The position numbers and the translations under genes are program-made. 64,000 bases of DNA from Plasmodiophora brassicae (Eukaryota > Endomyxa > Phytomyxea > Plasmodiophorida > Plasmodiophoridae), in NCBI GenBank assembly GCA_039704465.1, contig JASFAU010000002.1, positions 372,001 through 436,000 on the forward strand, in the 5' to 3' direction. Shown here piece by piece: positions 54,412 to 64,000 of the stretch; position 1 is the stretch's first letter, and each line of letters begins with the position of its first letter. The notes beneath the pieces are model-generated. The model had not been told where the DNA came from. It saw only the letters and a program-made list of their open reading frames with translations, and ran no database searches.

Positions 54412-57400
54412 TCAGAGGCCTCGATAAATAATGGTGAACTGCAAGAGTACTGTAAGGGCACTGTGCCCGAGTCCTAAGCGCAAGTATTCATTCAACATGC
54501 TAAATAGACATCTTCCAGCGATGCAAACCTGTGAAGTTTTGCAGAGAAGATGAAACATGAATCGTCCAGCAACTAAGAAGCAAACGTTCAACTCGAAGCG
54601 ATCGCTTTCGCCCGGTTGTACATTTGAGAGCAGCTGGTTCAATGATCCTATGTCTCCAGATAAGAAAAATGATAAACCATTACACTCGACCCGGTAGTTC
54701 CCCTAACCAATCCACAGCATCGCATCTGAAACGTCTTCGCTAAAGGATCCGCGCGTGGTCTCGACACAGGCACGAACAGATACATCGAACGTCAGTGGGC
54801 GTTCACTACGATTCGTTATAGAAATAACGATCTTTCCGAAATCGCCAATCCTAAAACGACGATCAATATTCCGAGTGAAGACAGAGGCGCACAGTGACTC
54901 CGACGGATAGCAACTGCACGCAGCCGGCGTAGGGCATCGCGTATCACAGAAACGATGCTTTGAGCAAAGCAGAGATGGAGATATCGGGGCGGACAGCTCA
55001 GCCCTATCAAATCGTGAGTGATGCCGTTGCCGCCGAACATCGAGAAAGCACAATACTTCGACATGCCAGCGAGCGCATTCTTAGGCATTGTCATGAACTA
55101 CTCATGTCCGCCAAGTATCAGTTCCTTACAATCAGGAGAATACGGGCGGTCCGTACCTGAAAAACGAACGGATGAGGAACCAGGTACCGCAAATGTAGAG
55201 GAGATATCATGGATTCAGGCAACAGAATAACCCCATGCGTAGACGCAGTCGGCCGAATGACCTGTTCGTTAGGCAGGTCAGGTTTCATGTTTCCAGTAAC
55301 GGTCCGTTAACGTTGTACCTTCCATTCGAGATAGATACGATCTAGAATGACTTGCTTGGATTCGGTAAAAACGGGAGACCCGCAGAAGGGGTTGCCCATC
55401 TGCGCAGGATCGCTGCCTGCCAAACTTTAGCTCCCGGCATGTGTCCAAAGGCGTAGTGAGCCACCTAATTGCGACAGTAGGTGGTCGCGTTCAGGGCCAA
55501 ACGATTTTCGCCGAATTGGGAAAATCAAACGATTCGTACTCAGCTCTTCGATTCCGCAAATTCTTTCGGTATCAGATGTGCCTGCGACACCCTTGCATCA
55601 GTCCACCCGGTTGCGAAAGACCCTAGCGCAGACGACCATTGTCCATTAGAACGACAGAAAAACTACTGTTCGCTGAATTAACAACTTCTACAACAAGCAT
55701 GCAGTCCTCTGGTCCAAACGTCGAAGCATCTAAACATGAGCTCATATCTGACGAAGGCCCTTCAGCGCCAGCCGCAACTTCAATGTGGCAGTGACATACA
55801 CACCTCTGGAGGAATTGCCAGAGACAAAACCTGGTTGTTGAGCGAAAGGATATATTTGCATGGAGCGCACTGTCAGGCCAAACCGAAATTCAAAGGGAAT
55901 GTCCAGTTTCTGCGATCGGTATATATCACAAGACATATCTTGCGCGTAAGAAACAGAGAGATGAATGATGCCGCTAAGAGAAAAGTGGGTAAAGCGCAAG
56001 GAAGCCACATAGCGCATAGCGCCGACCTTTTGAATGTTCTCGTCAGCGCAATCTCAACGTCAAGTGACTGCCCCGGTTCCAAAGGAAGCTGCCGGTTCAC
56101 GTGATCCTCATTGAATTCAACGTGTGGAAAAGCTTTGACAATGCATTCAAACAAGCGCAGTTTGCGTATCAGCGCGCCTTACGGTGATTATTATCGTCTG
56201 GTACCACAGATGATCGAAGAACTGTGCCGAGGTCGTTGATCGGGATACTGCTAACATTCCTGACTTGTACAGGAAGGCGTACGTCCTGCGCATTTAGCTA
56301 TATAATGGCACGATTCGATTGGTCAAAGAACTGTAGTTTACCTGTCCGAAAAACAAATGTGATGGCTCTGCTTTACATTTGAGCTCGACTAGTGGTAACG
56401 CTTTACATACAGAAATGGATGTGCAGGTTCCTCTGAAGATCATTAAAATGCAGTAAACAGTTCGGAAGTTGAAATACATTACGTACTGACGGATGAGATG
56501 CGCCCAATCAATATTGCATAGACGAACGTTCACTGCTTCGAACTGCAGTGTCCCACACGACTGCGGTAAGACAGCAAGACGTACAGCGAGACCATTACTA
56601 TTCGCTGGCAGACGAAAGAGAACCGGGAACGCTTCATACGCTACCCCCGTACATATCAATGACACGTTCTCCAAGACAAGTTCTGCACGTCTTTTCAGGC
56701 GGGTTCGAAGGAATGTCATAATGCAACCCAGTACTTACCAATTGAAAGGGGATTCTTGAACGTGACCTCCGTGTGGAACAACTCATTACACGGCGTCTCG
56801 AACGGAACATTACAATCAGCGAGTACGCCTTGTATTCCTGGTCGGAAGAGAAACACATCTTCGAAAGAGTGATGTCTCGATCTCCGAGGTGTGTTTGTGT
56901 CGCGATGACTGTTAACAGATGTCAGATGTAGCCACGACTGGTATGGTGGAAGCAATATACTGCGGTTGAAATGAAGGAGAATGGGGAACCAGAGAAAACA
57001 TAGTAAATATAGGAATTCCGTCCATATTGACGATCGTATTAGCAGGCGCGACAAGTGCCAAGGCGGACAGGTCGGCCACTGTAATAACGACATATCAGAA
57101 AACGCTAGCCCGGAAGGACGACTCAACTATACCAAGTTTCCTTTGTTCCGCCCCAGGAAGAGTTGGCCCTACAGTTTGTAGCAGCATAGCCATGTACGCG
57201 CATGCCTTGCGACAATCGTTAATTCCGCGTGCGGACACAACCAACTCTTCAAGAAGCGCCTTTTGTACGGTTATCCAGCCGTGTGGTATAACTGGACCAG
57301 TGCCAGAAAGACCATAGATCGGCATCGCTAACTGCGTCTAACAATCGTATACAGTAAATCGGCAGTTGAGGCAAACGACGTTGTTGGTACCAGTCTTAAA

Positions 57401-58736
57401 CAGTGCGCCCACTGGTACGTCTCGCTGAACAGCAACGCCGCCTCGCGAACAAACAAGCCGAACTTTCGCAAGGCGCCTTGCTGCTGGGATAAAATTGCTG
57501 CTTCGATTGCCACTGTGATCTGATCTTGGGGCGAAAGAGCTTCGCATAATTCGTAAGCCCTGCTCAGGAACCCTGACACAGATTCGCCTGTTAGAAACGG
57601 AACATTCGCGAAAGTAGTACAGAAATGCACGAACCTAGTGCATCGATATGAATGCGCCTTTGCTGCGCCATTCTAGCGAGTCTAAAGTAGGTTTCAATCC
57701 GAAGCAATTGGGTGTCCTGTTTTCGCGCATAGTTCCGGATTGCTTTCTCAAGGCGAGCCACGCTGACTTCATAGGAAGCGCTTGGCTCGCACGCCAGAAT
57801 CCCCTCGAGCGCCGCGCCTCGCCACACAAAGTCGCCAGACGATTTCGTGGCTTCGATCGCCGCCTGGTACAGGTCGCGAGCCTCTGTTACGACTCCAGCA
57901 AGCAACCAATGGTCAGCTGAAATTTTCGCAAGCCTACCCTGTTAGAACGATCTTCAACGTCTTGAAATGGCAATAGATATCTATACATCTCTGACCGGAA
58001 GAACCCGTTTGCGCTTGCCAGCATCGAGTTGTATCAGTGGTCTGTCAAGTGGGGTGTGCGGGAACTCCTGCATCGAAGACACCGTTCGTGCGCCCTCCAT
58101 TAGGTTCTGAACGTTGATTTCGGCACACTGTGACCCGACGCAAACAATCATCGACGCTACCTGACAGATCGCCACGGTCATATCAAGGACGACAGTGCTC
58201 ATGTAAAAGTGAAGGTGCTTCTTGTCTGAGTGAGGGAACCTGAACGAACATTAGCTGCACACACTGTACATAAACGGTCACCAGGTGTACATGATAAGGT
58301 CTTTCCTTTCGACGAGGTCTTGCTGAGTGTCTAGCGGCTCAAACGCGAAGCACCTGAATTGTACTGCCTGGGGAAATCGTTGCTTGACAGCAAGGAACTG
58401 CTCATACGCCTTGTCGAGGTCGGGATTCGCCGGGCAGTGCACAATTCCAATAACGGCGCAGATGCGACGATGCAGGAATAAAGAGTCCCAGTCGGTGCAA
58501 CGATGGACTTTCGCATCATCGACAAACTCCAATTGCACATATTCGACCTGGCGTTCCGCTTTTCGGAACACTGTGTCCTGTACCGGCTGCATGCTGTCCT
58601 GGTCGATCCTGGAGTTCATCCGGATGGCATCCATGTACCGCTGCCCCTCTTCAGCCGTTGCGGCATTGCCTACGGCGACCAGCACGACCTTAATCGAACG
58701 GAGCGACGTTGTCCCACTCCACACGTCAATCGTCAT
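54412..58736 (-). CDS. TRAPP II subunit Trs120 / TRAPPC9
   Basis: A multi-exon gene recognised from ordered segments on the minus strand. They are: start MTIDVWSGTTSLRSIKVVLV with ICAVIGIVHCP and FRCFAFEPLD (58736-58280); ESKRL-like segment to KRKRVLPVRD (58200-57990); GRLAKISADHWLLAGVVTEA, RDLYQAAIEATKSSGDFVWR and GAALEGILAC (57960-57600); KFGLFVREAALLFSETYQWA (57500-57400); GWITVQKALLEELVVSARG (57290-57230); GVLADCNVPFETPCNELFHT and ELVLENVSLICTGVAYEAFP (56850-56620); IGDFGKIVISITNRSERPLT, then MLWIG | SLNQLLSNVQPGESDRFELN near the end. Order and spacing fit Trs120/TRAPPC9, which acts with TRAPP II on Rab11/Ypt31 at the Golgi. Exon limits between 57.3 and 54.9 kb and the exact 3' end are not all resolved. 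The region is notably less GC-rich than the rest of the window. Confidence 0.8.
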
Positions 58737-59565
58737 CGTCGTCACGCAGACGACGACGACCGGCACCGGCAAAAATACTTTCTGCAGATCGCCCTGACTG
58801 CATTCCGCGTCGTGCCTCAGCCTGGATCGACCTACCTACACACTGACACGCCAACGCGCCTGACAGCACTATCACTGAAACGCCTTACTTACGTATTCGT
58901 CAGCAGCATACGTTGCCGAATCAAGTTCTAGGCTGCCTGCACTTGTTGGCGTAACCAGTGTCTATATCTGATTAGTTTCCCATTAGTGCAACTCGCACTA
59001 AGATTCTACCTCCAGTCGACCGTACACTCAGTGAATTCCCGATTTGCGCCCGTGCGTCAGTAGAATGGTTCCTCGTGCCAATGTCATGTGACGTTGGGAG
59101 ATAAGCCACACCTGGCACCTCCAGGTGGTTGTCTCAAGCACGGAAACCATTTCGATGGTGGCCAGTACCGTCGTGTGGCGAAATATGATCCCCTTCTGCA
59201 GGTAATTGATATTCAGGGTGACATGTGAATAGTGTTACTCAAACTATAGAGTGCGAAGCCTATTGAAAACCTCAGTGTATCATACACTGGACAGTGAAAA
59301 CTCCAGACTGATCACTGATCAGTGATCACACAAAGGGCGGACGGCCTCGGTCGGCGTTTGGCCAAAGGCGTCATTGTCGTCGTCCGGCCACGTTTCCAAC
59401 GAGCCCACTCGCACTTTTCATGAACGAATGATGGCATCTAGGTGGTGTGAAGAGGGCAAGTCAGTACTGCACATATTACGGGACATTGCTGTTGGGTTCG
59501 AGATGTGACGACACGGCCTTCGTTCACGACGGCGTTGTGATTTCGCAGAAAGAGTGCGTCGCGCG
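58737..59565. other. Intergenic with clustered inverted repeats
   Basis: No gene seen. It contains a hairpin at 59273-59289 (CAGTGTA-TCA-TACACTG) and a 20-bp perfect palindrome at 59309-59328 (TGATCACTGATCAGTGATCA). It is the shared 5' region of Trs120 (minus) and Yos1 (plus). Confidence 0.5.
59309..59328. repeat. 20-bp perfect palindrome
   Basis: TGATCACTGATCAGTGATCA equals its own reverse complement. A second, imperfect inverted repeat lies 20 bp to the left (59273-59289). Role unknown: regulatory site, cruciform or remnant of a small inverted-repeat element. Confidence 0.8.
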
Positions 59566-59918
59566 ATGGCGTTGACGATCTACTCGATCATCAAGGCGTG
59601 TGTCCTGTGGACGAACGCCATCGCCGTCCTGAACGAAGCAAGGTTCCTGCGCAAGTGTATGATGTGTGTGTGGGCGGGGGTGTTTACCGTCTGGTCTGAC
59701 GATCGGGTGTGCAGACGGGCTGGACCGGCCGACGCCCGAGCATTCTGACGACAGTATCAAGAACCGCATCATAACTCTATTGTATAGCGCAAGGTTCATC
59801 CTTCAAGGTCTGTACCTCGCTCGTGCATGTACAGAAGCCTGTGAATACTGACTGCATGACAGCCCCGTTGATTGGCGTCAATATCTTTATCATCGTCATT
59901 GAGATACTGCTGGGCTAG
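59566..59918 (+). CDS. Yos1 / IER3IP1 homologue
   Basis: Exons 59566-59656, 59715-59807 and 59863-59918; introns 58 and 55 nt; 79 aa, the family length. The protein begins MALTIYSIIKACVLWTNAIA with VLNEARFLRKYGLD, then IKNRIITLLYSARFILQ, and ends APLIGVNIFIIVIEILLG. This reproduces the Yos1 layout: N-terminal TM, VLNE/HE-x-RFL motif, central loop, C-terminal PLI-x-x-N TM. Yos1 partners Yip1 and Yif1 in COPII vesicle formation at the ER. All three pieces are short and appear as gene only after splicing. Confidence 0.92.
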
Positions 59919-60464
59919 CCCATTATGTAACCATAACCATACAGTGTGCTTGCTTCGCGTTCTCTTTGTTCTTTTCTGCTATTTGCAAGCGAACATTCCG
60001 TTCCACAGTCTAACGTGTAAGCTGTGATGCGTCGACGACTGTTGCAAGTGAGTCCCATTAGGTCGCTGTGCATTGCCATAAAACTCAGGAGCCGCTGCCC
60101 AAGCGGGCTCTTTAGTTGTTCTGGTGGTGCGCCGTCTATACGACCGCGCCTATTCTTTTCCAGGCGAACTGCAGAACAACCTCAGTCGTCTCAAAGTCGA
60201 GCAAGGCGATATTTGTGTTTCTGTCCGCTCGATCGCTGGAACTCGTCGGCATTCCAGAGGCATACCCTTTCGTAATTTCTACCGGCAACCTGGAGGCCTC
60301 ACACGTGTGACGACGGTATTAATGAAGGTTATCGCAAACGCAATGCATGAGGAATTGGAAACCCTAAAGAGGTCGCCACATATCATTTGCGTCGTTGGGT
60401 TGCTTGCAGTACTGACCAGCAATGTGATGCTGTGAATGAAATTCGCAACGTTAATTCCTGAGCA
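59919..60464. other. Region downstream of Yos1 without a supported gene
   Basis: A plus-strand frame at about 60124-60435 ends with a hydrophobic tail (HIICVVGLLAVLTSNVML), which could be a tail-anchored protein, but no start, exon set or family could be supported. Confidence 0.3.
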
Positions 60465-61060
60465 TCATCTTCTGACAAGCCGGGTAACTCTGGCGTACGA
60501 TAGCACACAGGCCGGGTCGTGTCGGGCGAGTCCCAACGCGCGAGACTTCAGCTCAGTGTAACCGTTGCCAGTTCGAATCCACCAGAGGACACTGGAAATC
60601 GTATACATTAACGCTGAGACGGTGTTGGATGAAATCTGAAGAACATCCAGCAACAGTAAAGACACCCATCCTGTCGTCAAGAACGACAGCGGCGGTGGCT
60701 AGTACCGGCCCACATATGATGGCTACTAATCCGGCGAACAGAAAAGGGCATGCGAACGCGTTCGCAGGCCCACAGTACTCCTTTTGCACATAATGACTGA
60801 TTGCATCGTCAATGCCGAACATCAATGTCATGAAGTACAGCAGGAAAGCGAACTGAAGAGCACCTCGATCGAACCATTAGTGTGGCAGTACCGAAATACA
60901 TGGAGACAGCCGTGCTGAAGACCACAACGGCATTGGTTTACGATATCGATCACACACGAACAGGTTGTTAACAGACGACCCAGCGATAGAGATGCTGTCG
61001 CGCTGTGGGTAATTTCTTGCACCGCAGGCGAAGCGCTATGCGCAAAGCAATCGTCTGCAT
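60465..61060 (-). pseudogene. SLC6 (sodium:neurotransmitter symporter)-like fragment
   Basis: Consecutive minus-strand pieces resemble SLC6 TM6 to TM9 in order: QEITHSATASLSLGRLLTTC (about 61017), NAVVVFSTAVSMYFGTAT (about 60930), FAFLLYFMTLMFGIDDAISH (about 60848) and CPFLFAGLVAIICG followed by TTGWVSLLLLDVLQISSNTV. They lie in different frames, joinable by short introns. A possible TM1-like stretch (ILSCCCLVSHAVGYVHTTPN) is near 61560-61500, but too little sequence separates it from TM6 for a whole transporter. So it is either a degenerate copy or a misread; family assignment is by eye. Confidence 0.35.
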
Positions 61061-61880
61061 GACTCCATGAGTTAAGCCGAGGGCTACCTGAACAGCGGAG
61101 AGTTAGGCCTCAGGTGTTCCGAAGCTAGTGCGGCAGCGGAATTCGGTTCTTCCATGGTTAGGTAGACGATATCTTGGAGCGCACACGAAGCGATGACCAA
61201 AGATATCGCTGGGGCAGATATTCAAGCTTAAAGGTCAGGTGACAGCAACATTACCAAGAGGTCGCCTAAAACCGCTGGTCCAGCAAGGAGCGTTCGGAGC
61301 AGAGAGTCCATTGCTGAAGTGTACTTCCACAAGCGTCCCTCTTCAGCCCATGCACGAGGGCAGCAAAAAGGTTACATCACCATGCGGTTCCCCGGTGGTC
61401 CCCCTCCCGAGTACTGAACAGGCCAAACACCATTTGGCTTCGCAATTCGGAATGAGATACGGCACATTCGGTGTTGTATGAACGTAACCGACGGCATGTG
61501 ACACGAGGCAGCAACACGACAGTATCCTGCGTCCCATTTCCTTGAGCAGGTCGTCGCCAGCCGACCCATATATTGCTTCTGCTCGACTGCTTGCGGGGTC
61601 GGTCGGCAACCAATGGCGCGGACAGGCCATTCTCCGTCCCCGATGATGCGGAACCACAGACGCTGTTCGTCAACAGGCGCTTTGGGAATTTCGCTGTTCG
61701 TCTGCTGTTTGCGCCGCCGTCGGGAGTTTGGTGAACCCAGCAAAAAATTCGCTGCAAAACATATGAAAACGGACCGTGGCGTGCAGCGCGCGGATTGACG
61801 GGTAGCTGGCTGTTTTCACGTAGGCACGACGTACGAACATAGGCGTCAGGCTTCCGGGACGGGCCGTCGAGGTGGCATTT
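61061..61880. other. Region without a supported gene
   Basis: Scattered short frames on both strands, including a 172-codon minus-strand frame at 61377-61895 with no recognisable domain. It may hold lost 5' exons of the SLC6-like fragment. Confidence 0.3.
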
Positions 61881-61888
61881 GCGCGCGC

Positions 61889-61896
61889 GCGCCAAA
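61889..61896 (-). promoter_or_regulatory. E2F-type site upstream of ribonucleotide reductase
   Basis: GCGCCAAA, the reverse complement of TTTGGCGC (E2F consensus TTTSSCGC), 125 bp before the RNR small-subunit ATG, inside a GC-repeat block ATTTGCGCGCGCGCGCCAAAT that is nearly palindromic. RNR genes are classic E2F/MBF-type G1/S targets in many eukaryotes; binding here is inference. Confidence 0.5.
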
Positions 61897-62020
61897 TTTC
61901 ACCCTGGGGGCTGGGCGGGGGTGGTTTAGCGCCGCGGTCGCGGAAACGTCAACTGCTGGCGCTCAGACGGCGGGCTCTTCGTCATTTGACGTTTTGCCAC
62001 ATCCGACGTCGTTCGAGACC

Positions 62021-63178
62021 ATGTCGTCGGCAGCATCTGCAACCCGCGATGAGTACGATGAGCCCATGCTGATGGAGAACCCGAACCGGTTCGTCCTCTT
62101 CCCCATCGAGCATTCATCCGTTTGGGAGATGTACAAGAAACATGTCGCATCGTTCTGGACCGCGGAAGAGATTGACCTGTCGCAAGATCACAAGGATTGG
62201 GCGGCGCTTAACGATGACGAGAGACATTTCATCAAGAACGTCCTGGCCTTCTTTGCCGCAAGGTTTGACTCTCTGACTGTGCCGATTACATCGACGCTGA
62301 TGTCTGTTATTAGTGATGGTATCGTGTTGGAGAACCTTGGAAGTCGGTTCCTGCGTGAAGTGCAATGGCCAGAAGTGCGATGCTTCTATGGATTCCAACT
62401 TGCTATGGAGAACATTCACTCGGAGACGTACTCGTTGTTGATCGACACGTATATCAGAAATTCCGAAGAGAAACAACGGTTGTTCAACGCGATCGAGACG
62501 ATTCCGTGTGTCCAGAAGAAAGCAAAATGGGCACTGAACTGGATCGGAGACGACTCGACATTCGGTAGTGTACTTGTGCTGTGAATCGACGCCGCCATCA
62601 ACTGACAGATGCTTCCTAGCGATCCGGCTTGTGGCGTTCGCAGCAGTCGAAGGCATTTTCTTCAGCGGATCGTTCTGCTCGATTTTCTGGCTGAAAAAGC
62701 GGGGGCTTATGCACGGGTTGTCGTTCAGCAATGAGCTTATATCTCGCGACGAAGGGCTGCATTGCGATTTTGCCTGTTTGCTGTACTCTATGATAAAGCA
62801 CAAGCCACCGCAGGACAAGGTACCATCATTCCAATGGCCTGCTTTGTCAAACTGAACGTGATTATGTAGGTTCTCGATGTTATAAAGGAAGCTGTTGAGA
62901 TTGAGAAGGAATTCGTTTGCGATGCGCTACCAGTTGACCTCATTGGCATGAATTCTCTCCTGATGTCGCAGTACATCGAGTTTGTGGCTGACCGGTTGCT
63001 GGCTGCGCTGGGCCTTCCGAAACACTACAAAGTCGAAAACCCGTTCGAGTGGATGGACCTGATCAGCCTTCAGGGCAAGACGAACTTCTTCGAGAAACGA
63101 GTCGGTGAATACCAAAAGGCCGGTGTCATGAACCAAGACCGTTCCCAGCAAGCATTCAGACTGGACGCCGACTTCTAG
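62021..63178 (+). CDS. Ribonucleotide reductase small subunit (class Ia R2)
   Basis: Makes the diferric-tyrosyl radical for reduction of ribonucleotides to dNTP precursors. Exons 62021-62262, 62314-62564, 62620-62819 and 62870-63178; introns 51, 55 and 50 nt; 333 aa. Iron ligands are all present: D82 (SDGIV), E113 and H116 (ENIHSE), E175 (VEGIFF), E209 and H212 ([10 protein letters not shown]), and the radical tyrosine Y120. The C-terminus FRLDADF is the canonical R1-docking tail. Intron 1 is a multiple of three without stops; if read through it inserts 17 residues between FFAA and DGIV and destroys the ligand helix, so splicing must occur. Also compatible with p53R2-type paralogues. Confidence 0.95.
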
Positions 63179-63314
63179 GCGTCCGTATCGTCAACTCGTC
63201 ATCCGTAATTCAATACATATTTCCTATTCCCAACGGTTTGCCCGGTGCCTTACTGTCAGACAACCGAAGTTGCCTGCAGGTCTGAGTGCATAGGTAGAGT
63301 TCCTCAACGGTTGG

Positions 63315-64000
63315 ATGTATTTGGAAATCGTTTGCGCAAGGCCCATGACTGCGCCATCGCCGTTGTCACATTGGCTGAACGTGGAGCGGTCCCTGCAGGA
63401 GGCACAGGAGCGCAGCAACATCGTATCGGCCTGCTCGAATGCGGTACTGCTGACCCGGCCGGACCCGGGTACTCGAGCGGCCGTCGACCTGCACTGGGCC
63501 AGGCACCTCTACCTGAGGCACACGGTCGAACCGGCCGTGGCGGACATTCACGCTCAGATTCGCAAGCGTGTAGTGGAATCACTGCCTGTGTCCAGGTTGC
63601 ATCAAGATCGCGCCCGTCGACCGTTAAAGCTGCCGAACAATCCTGACCGTTGCGTTTTCGACGATATCTTCGATCTATGGGCAACGCCGCCCGACCTACC
63701 ACCTCGGCAGGAGCCTCGTGAGCAACCTACACGTCGACCGCAAATTGCTGAAATGTCGCTGGCGCCGCCTCGCCCCTCCGTCAAACAGTTACCAGGGTTT
63801 ATGACAGCCGCAGAGCGCAAGGTAGGAACTGGTATCGTTGCGCATGACAGCGGCTTATTGTGTTGGTTTGTAAAGGCGCTTGACGAGGCGGCCGAAGGGC
63901 GAACTGCGGGAAGAAAGCGACCCATGTCTCCGATGGAAGTTGAGCAGCCCTCGAAGAGTGGGGCTGGTGGCAACAGTAGACCCCTTGTCAGTGCGCCATA
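63315..64000 (+). CDS. Partial unidentified gene running off the right edge
   Basis: An open frame from ATG 63315 (or 63345, MTAPSPLSHWLNVERSLQEA) to the window end, interrupted only by a likely 54-nt intron 63822-63875 (GTAGGA...TGTAAAG) that is stop-free and a multiple of three. Visible segments: CSNAVLLTRPDPGTRAAVDL, HWARHLYLRHTVEPAVADIH, DRCVFDDIFDLWATPPDLPP, KQLPGFMTAAERK | ALDEAA, and RKRPMSPMEVEQ. Charged, Pro- and Arg-rich with no TM, consistent with a nuclear protein. No family recognised. Truncated by the window. Confidence 0.55.
   Translation, partial: MYLEIVCARPMTAPSPLSHWLNVERSLQEAQERSNIVSACSNAVLLTRPDPGTRAAVDLHWARHLYLRHTVEPAVADIHAQIRKRVVESLPVSRLHQDRARRPLKLPNNPDRCVFDDIFDLWATPPDLPPRQEPREQPTRRPQIAEMSLAPPRPSVKQLPGFMTAAERKVGTGIVAHDSGLLCWFVKALDEAAEGRTAGRKRPMSPMEVEQPSKSGAGGNSRPLVSAP

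Noticed and set aside
60024..60435. Possible Bet1-like tail-anchored SNARE (LQNNLSRLKVEQGDI plus a C-terminal hydrophobic tail)
   Set aside because: Heptad pattern and the conserved central layer could not be shown, and exons do not join in frame convincingly.
60480..60590. tRNA-like T-loop GTTCGAATCC
   Set aside because: The bases flanking the loop do not pair into a T-stem and no D or anticodon arm fits; it lies in the SLC6-like stretch. No other tRNA-like cloverleaf was found.
1..64000. CRISPR arrays, prokaryotic operons, prophage or integron structures
   Set aside because: Introns, Sm and nucleoporin genes mark nuclear eukaryotic DNA; no regularly spaced direct repeats were seen.

Overview
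The window is nuclear DNA of a GC-rich, intron-dense unicellular eukaryote. It holds a spliceosomal Sm protein (SmG), an FG nucleoporin (Nup58), golgins and other secretory-pathway proteins (Yos1, Trs120/TRAPPC9), a nucleus-encoded mitochondrial isoleucyl-tRNA synthetase and ribosomal protein mL54, and many short GT-AG introns. About 60 introns could be placed by restoring the reading frame across conserved motifs. They measure 40-76 nt and begin GTA/GTG/GTC (one GC-AG case). Intergenic gaps are small. The mix of families does not fix the lineage. A plasmodiophorid or other protist with a compact genome is my guess, at low confidence; no close homologue could be searched. Because introns are so frequent, single open reading frames misplace many gene ends, so coordinates below are for spliced genes, with exon limits in the evidence.

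Layout. 1-7.3 kb: an intronless LRR/coiled-coil/TPR protein and, convergent with it, a GMAP-210/Rud3-like golgin. 7.6-10.9 kb: mitochondrial IleRS. 10.9-20.4 kb: four head-to-tail paralogues of a PAS-like family on the minus strand, the last two lying in a roughly 2-kb tandem segmental duplication, with a 3.2-kb stretch between copies 1 and 2 in which no gene could be supported. 20.9-22.6 kb: a PHO84-type phosphate:H+ symporter. 22.8-27.4 kb: a 17-exon gene joining a zinc ribbon, an F-BAR domain and a Munc13/PATROL1-like MUN region. 28-31.6 kb: three tandem seven-TM proteins plus a truncated fourth copy. 31.7-36.3 kb: a BSD-domain protein divergent from IPK1 (inositol pentakisphosphate 2-kinase), then a Dgk1/dolichol-kinase-type CTP-dependent kinase and a LEA-2-like membrane protein. 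36.4-40.2 kb: GH38 alpha-mannosidase. 40.7-45.1 kb: SmG, TTC4/Cns1, a 149-aa orphan and Nup58. 45.3-51.6 kb: membrane and secreted proteins of unclear role, mL54, a DMT-superfamily transporter and a secreted endonuclease/exonuclease/phosphatase-family enzyme. 51.7-52.3 kb: hAT transposon relic. 52.6-58.7 kb: a PB1-like orphan and Trs120/TRAPPC9. 59.6-61 kb: Yos1 and a degenerate SLC6-like stretch. 62-63.2 kb: ribonucleotide reductase small subunit behind an E2F-type site. The right edge cuts an unidentified gene.

Several genes serve ER-Golgi traffic (golgin, Trs120, Yos1, GH38 mannosidase, F-BAR/MUN protein), but they are interspersed with unrelated genes and I see no operon-like or cluster logic. 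The lineage-specific parts are the two expanded tandem families (PAS-like and seven-TM), and the most unusual single architecture is the zinc ribbon/F-BAR/MUN fusion.
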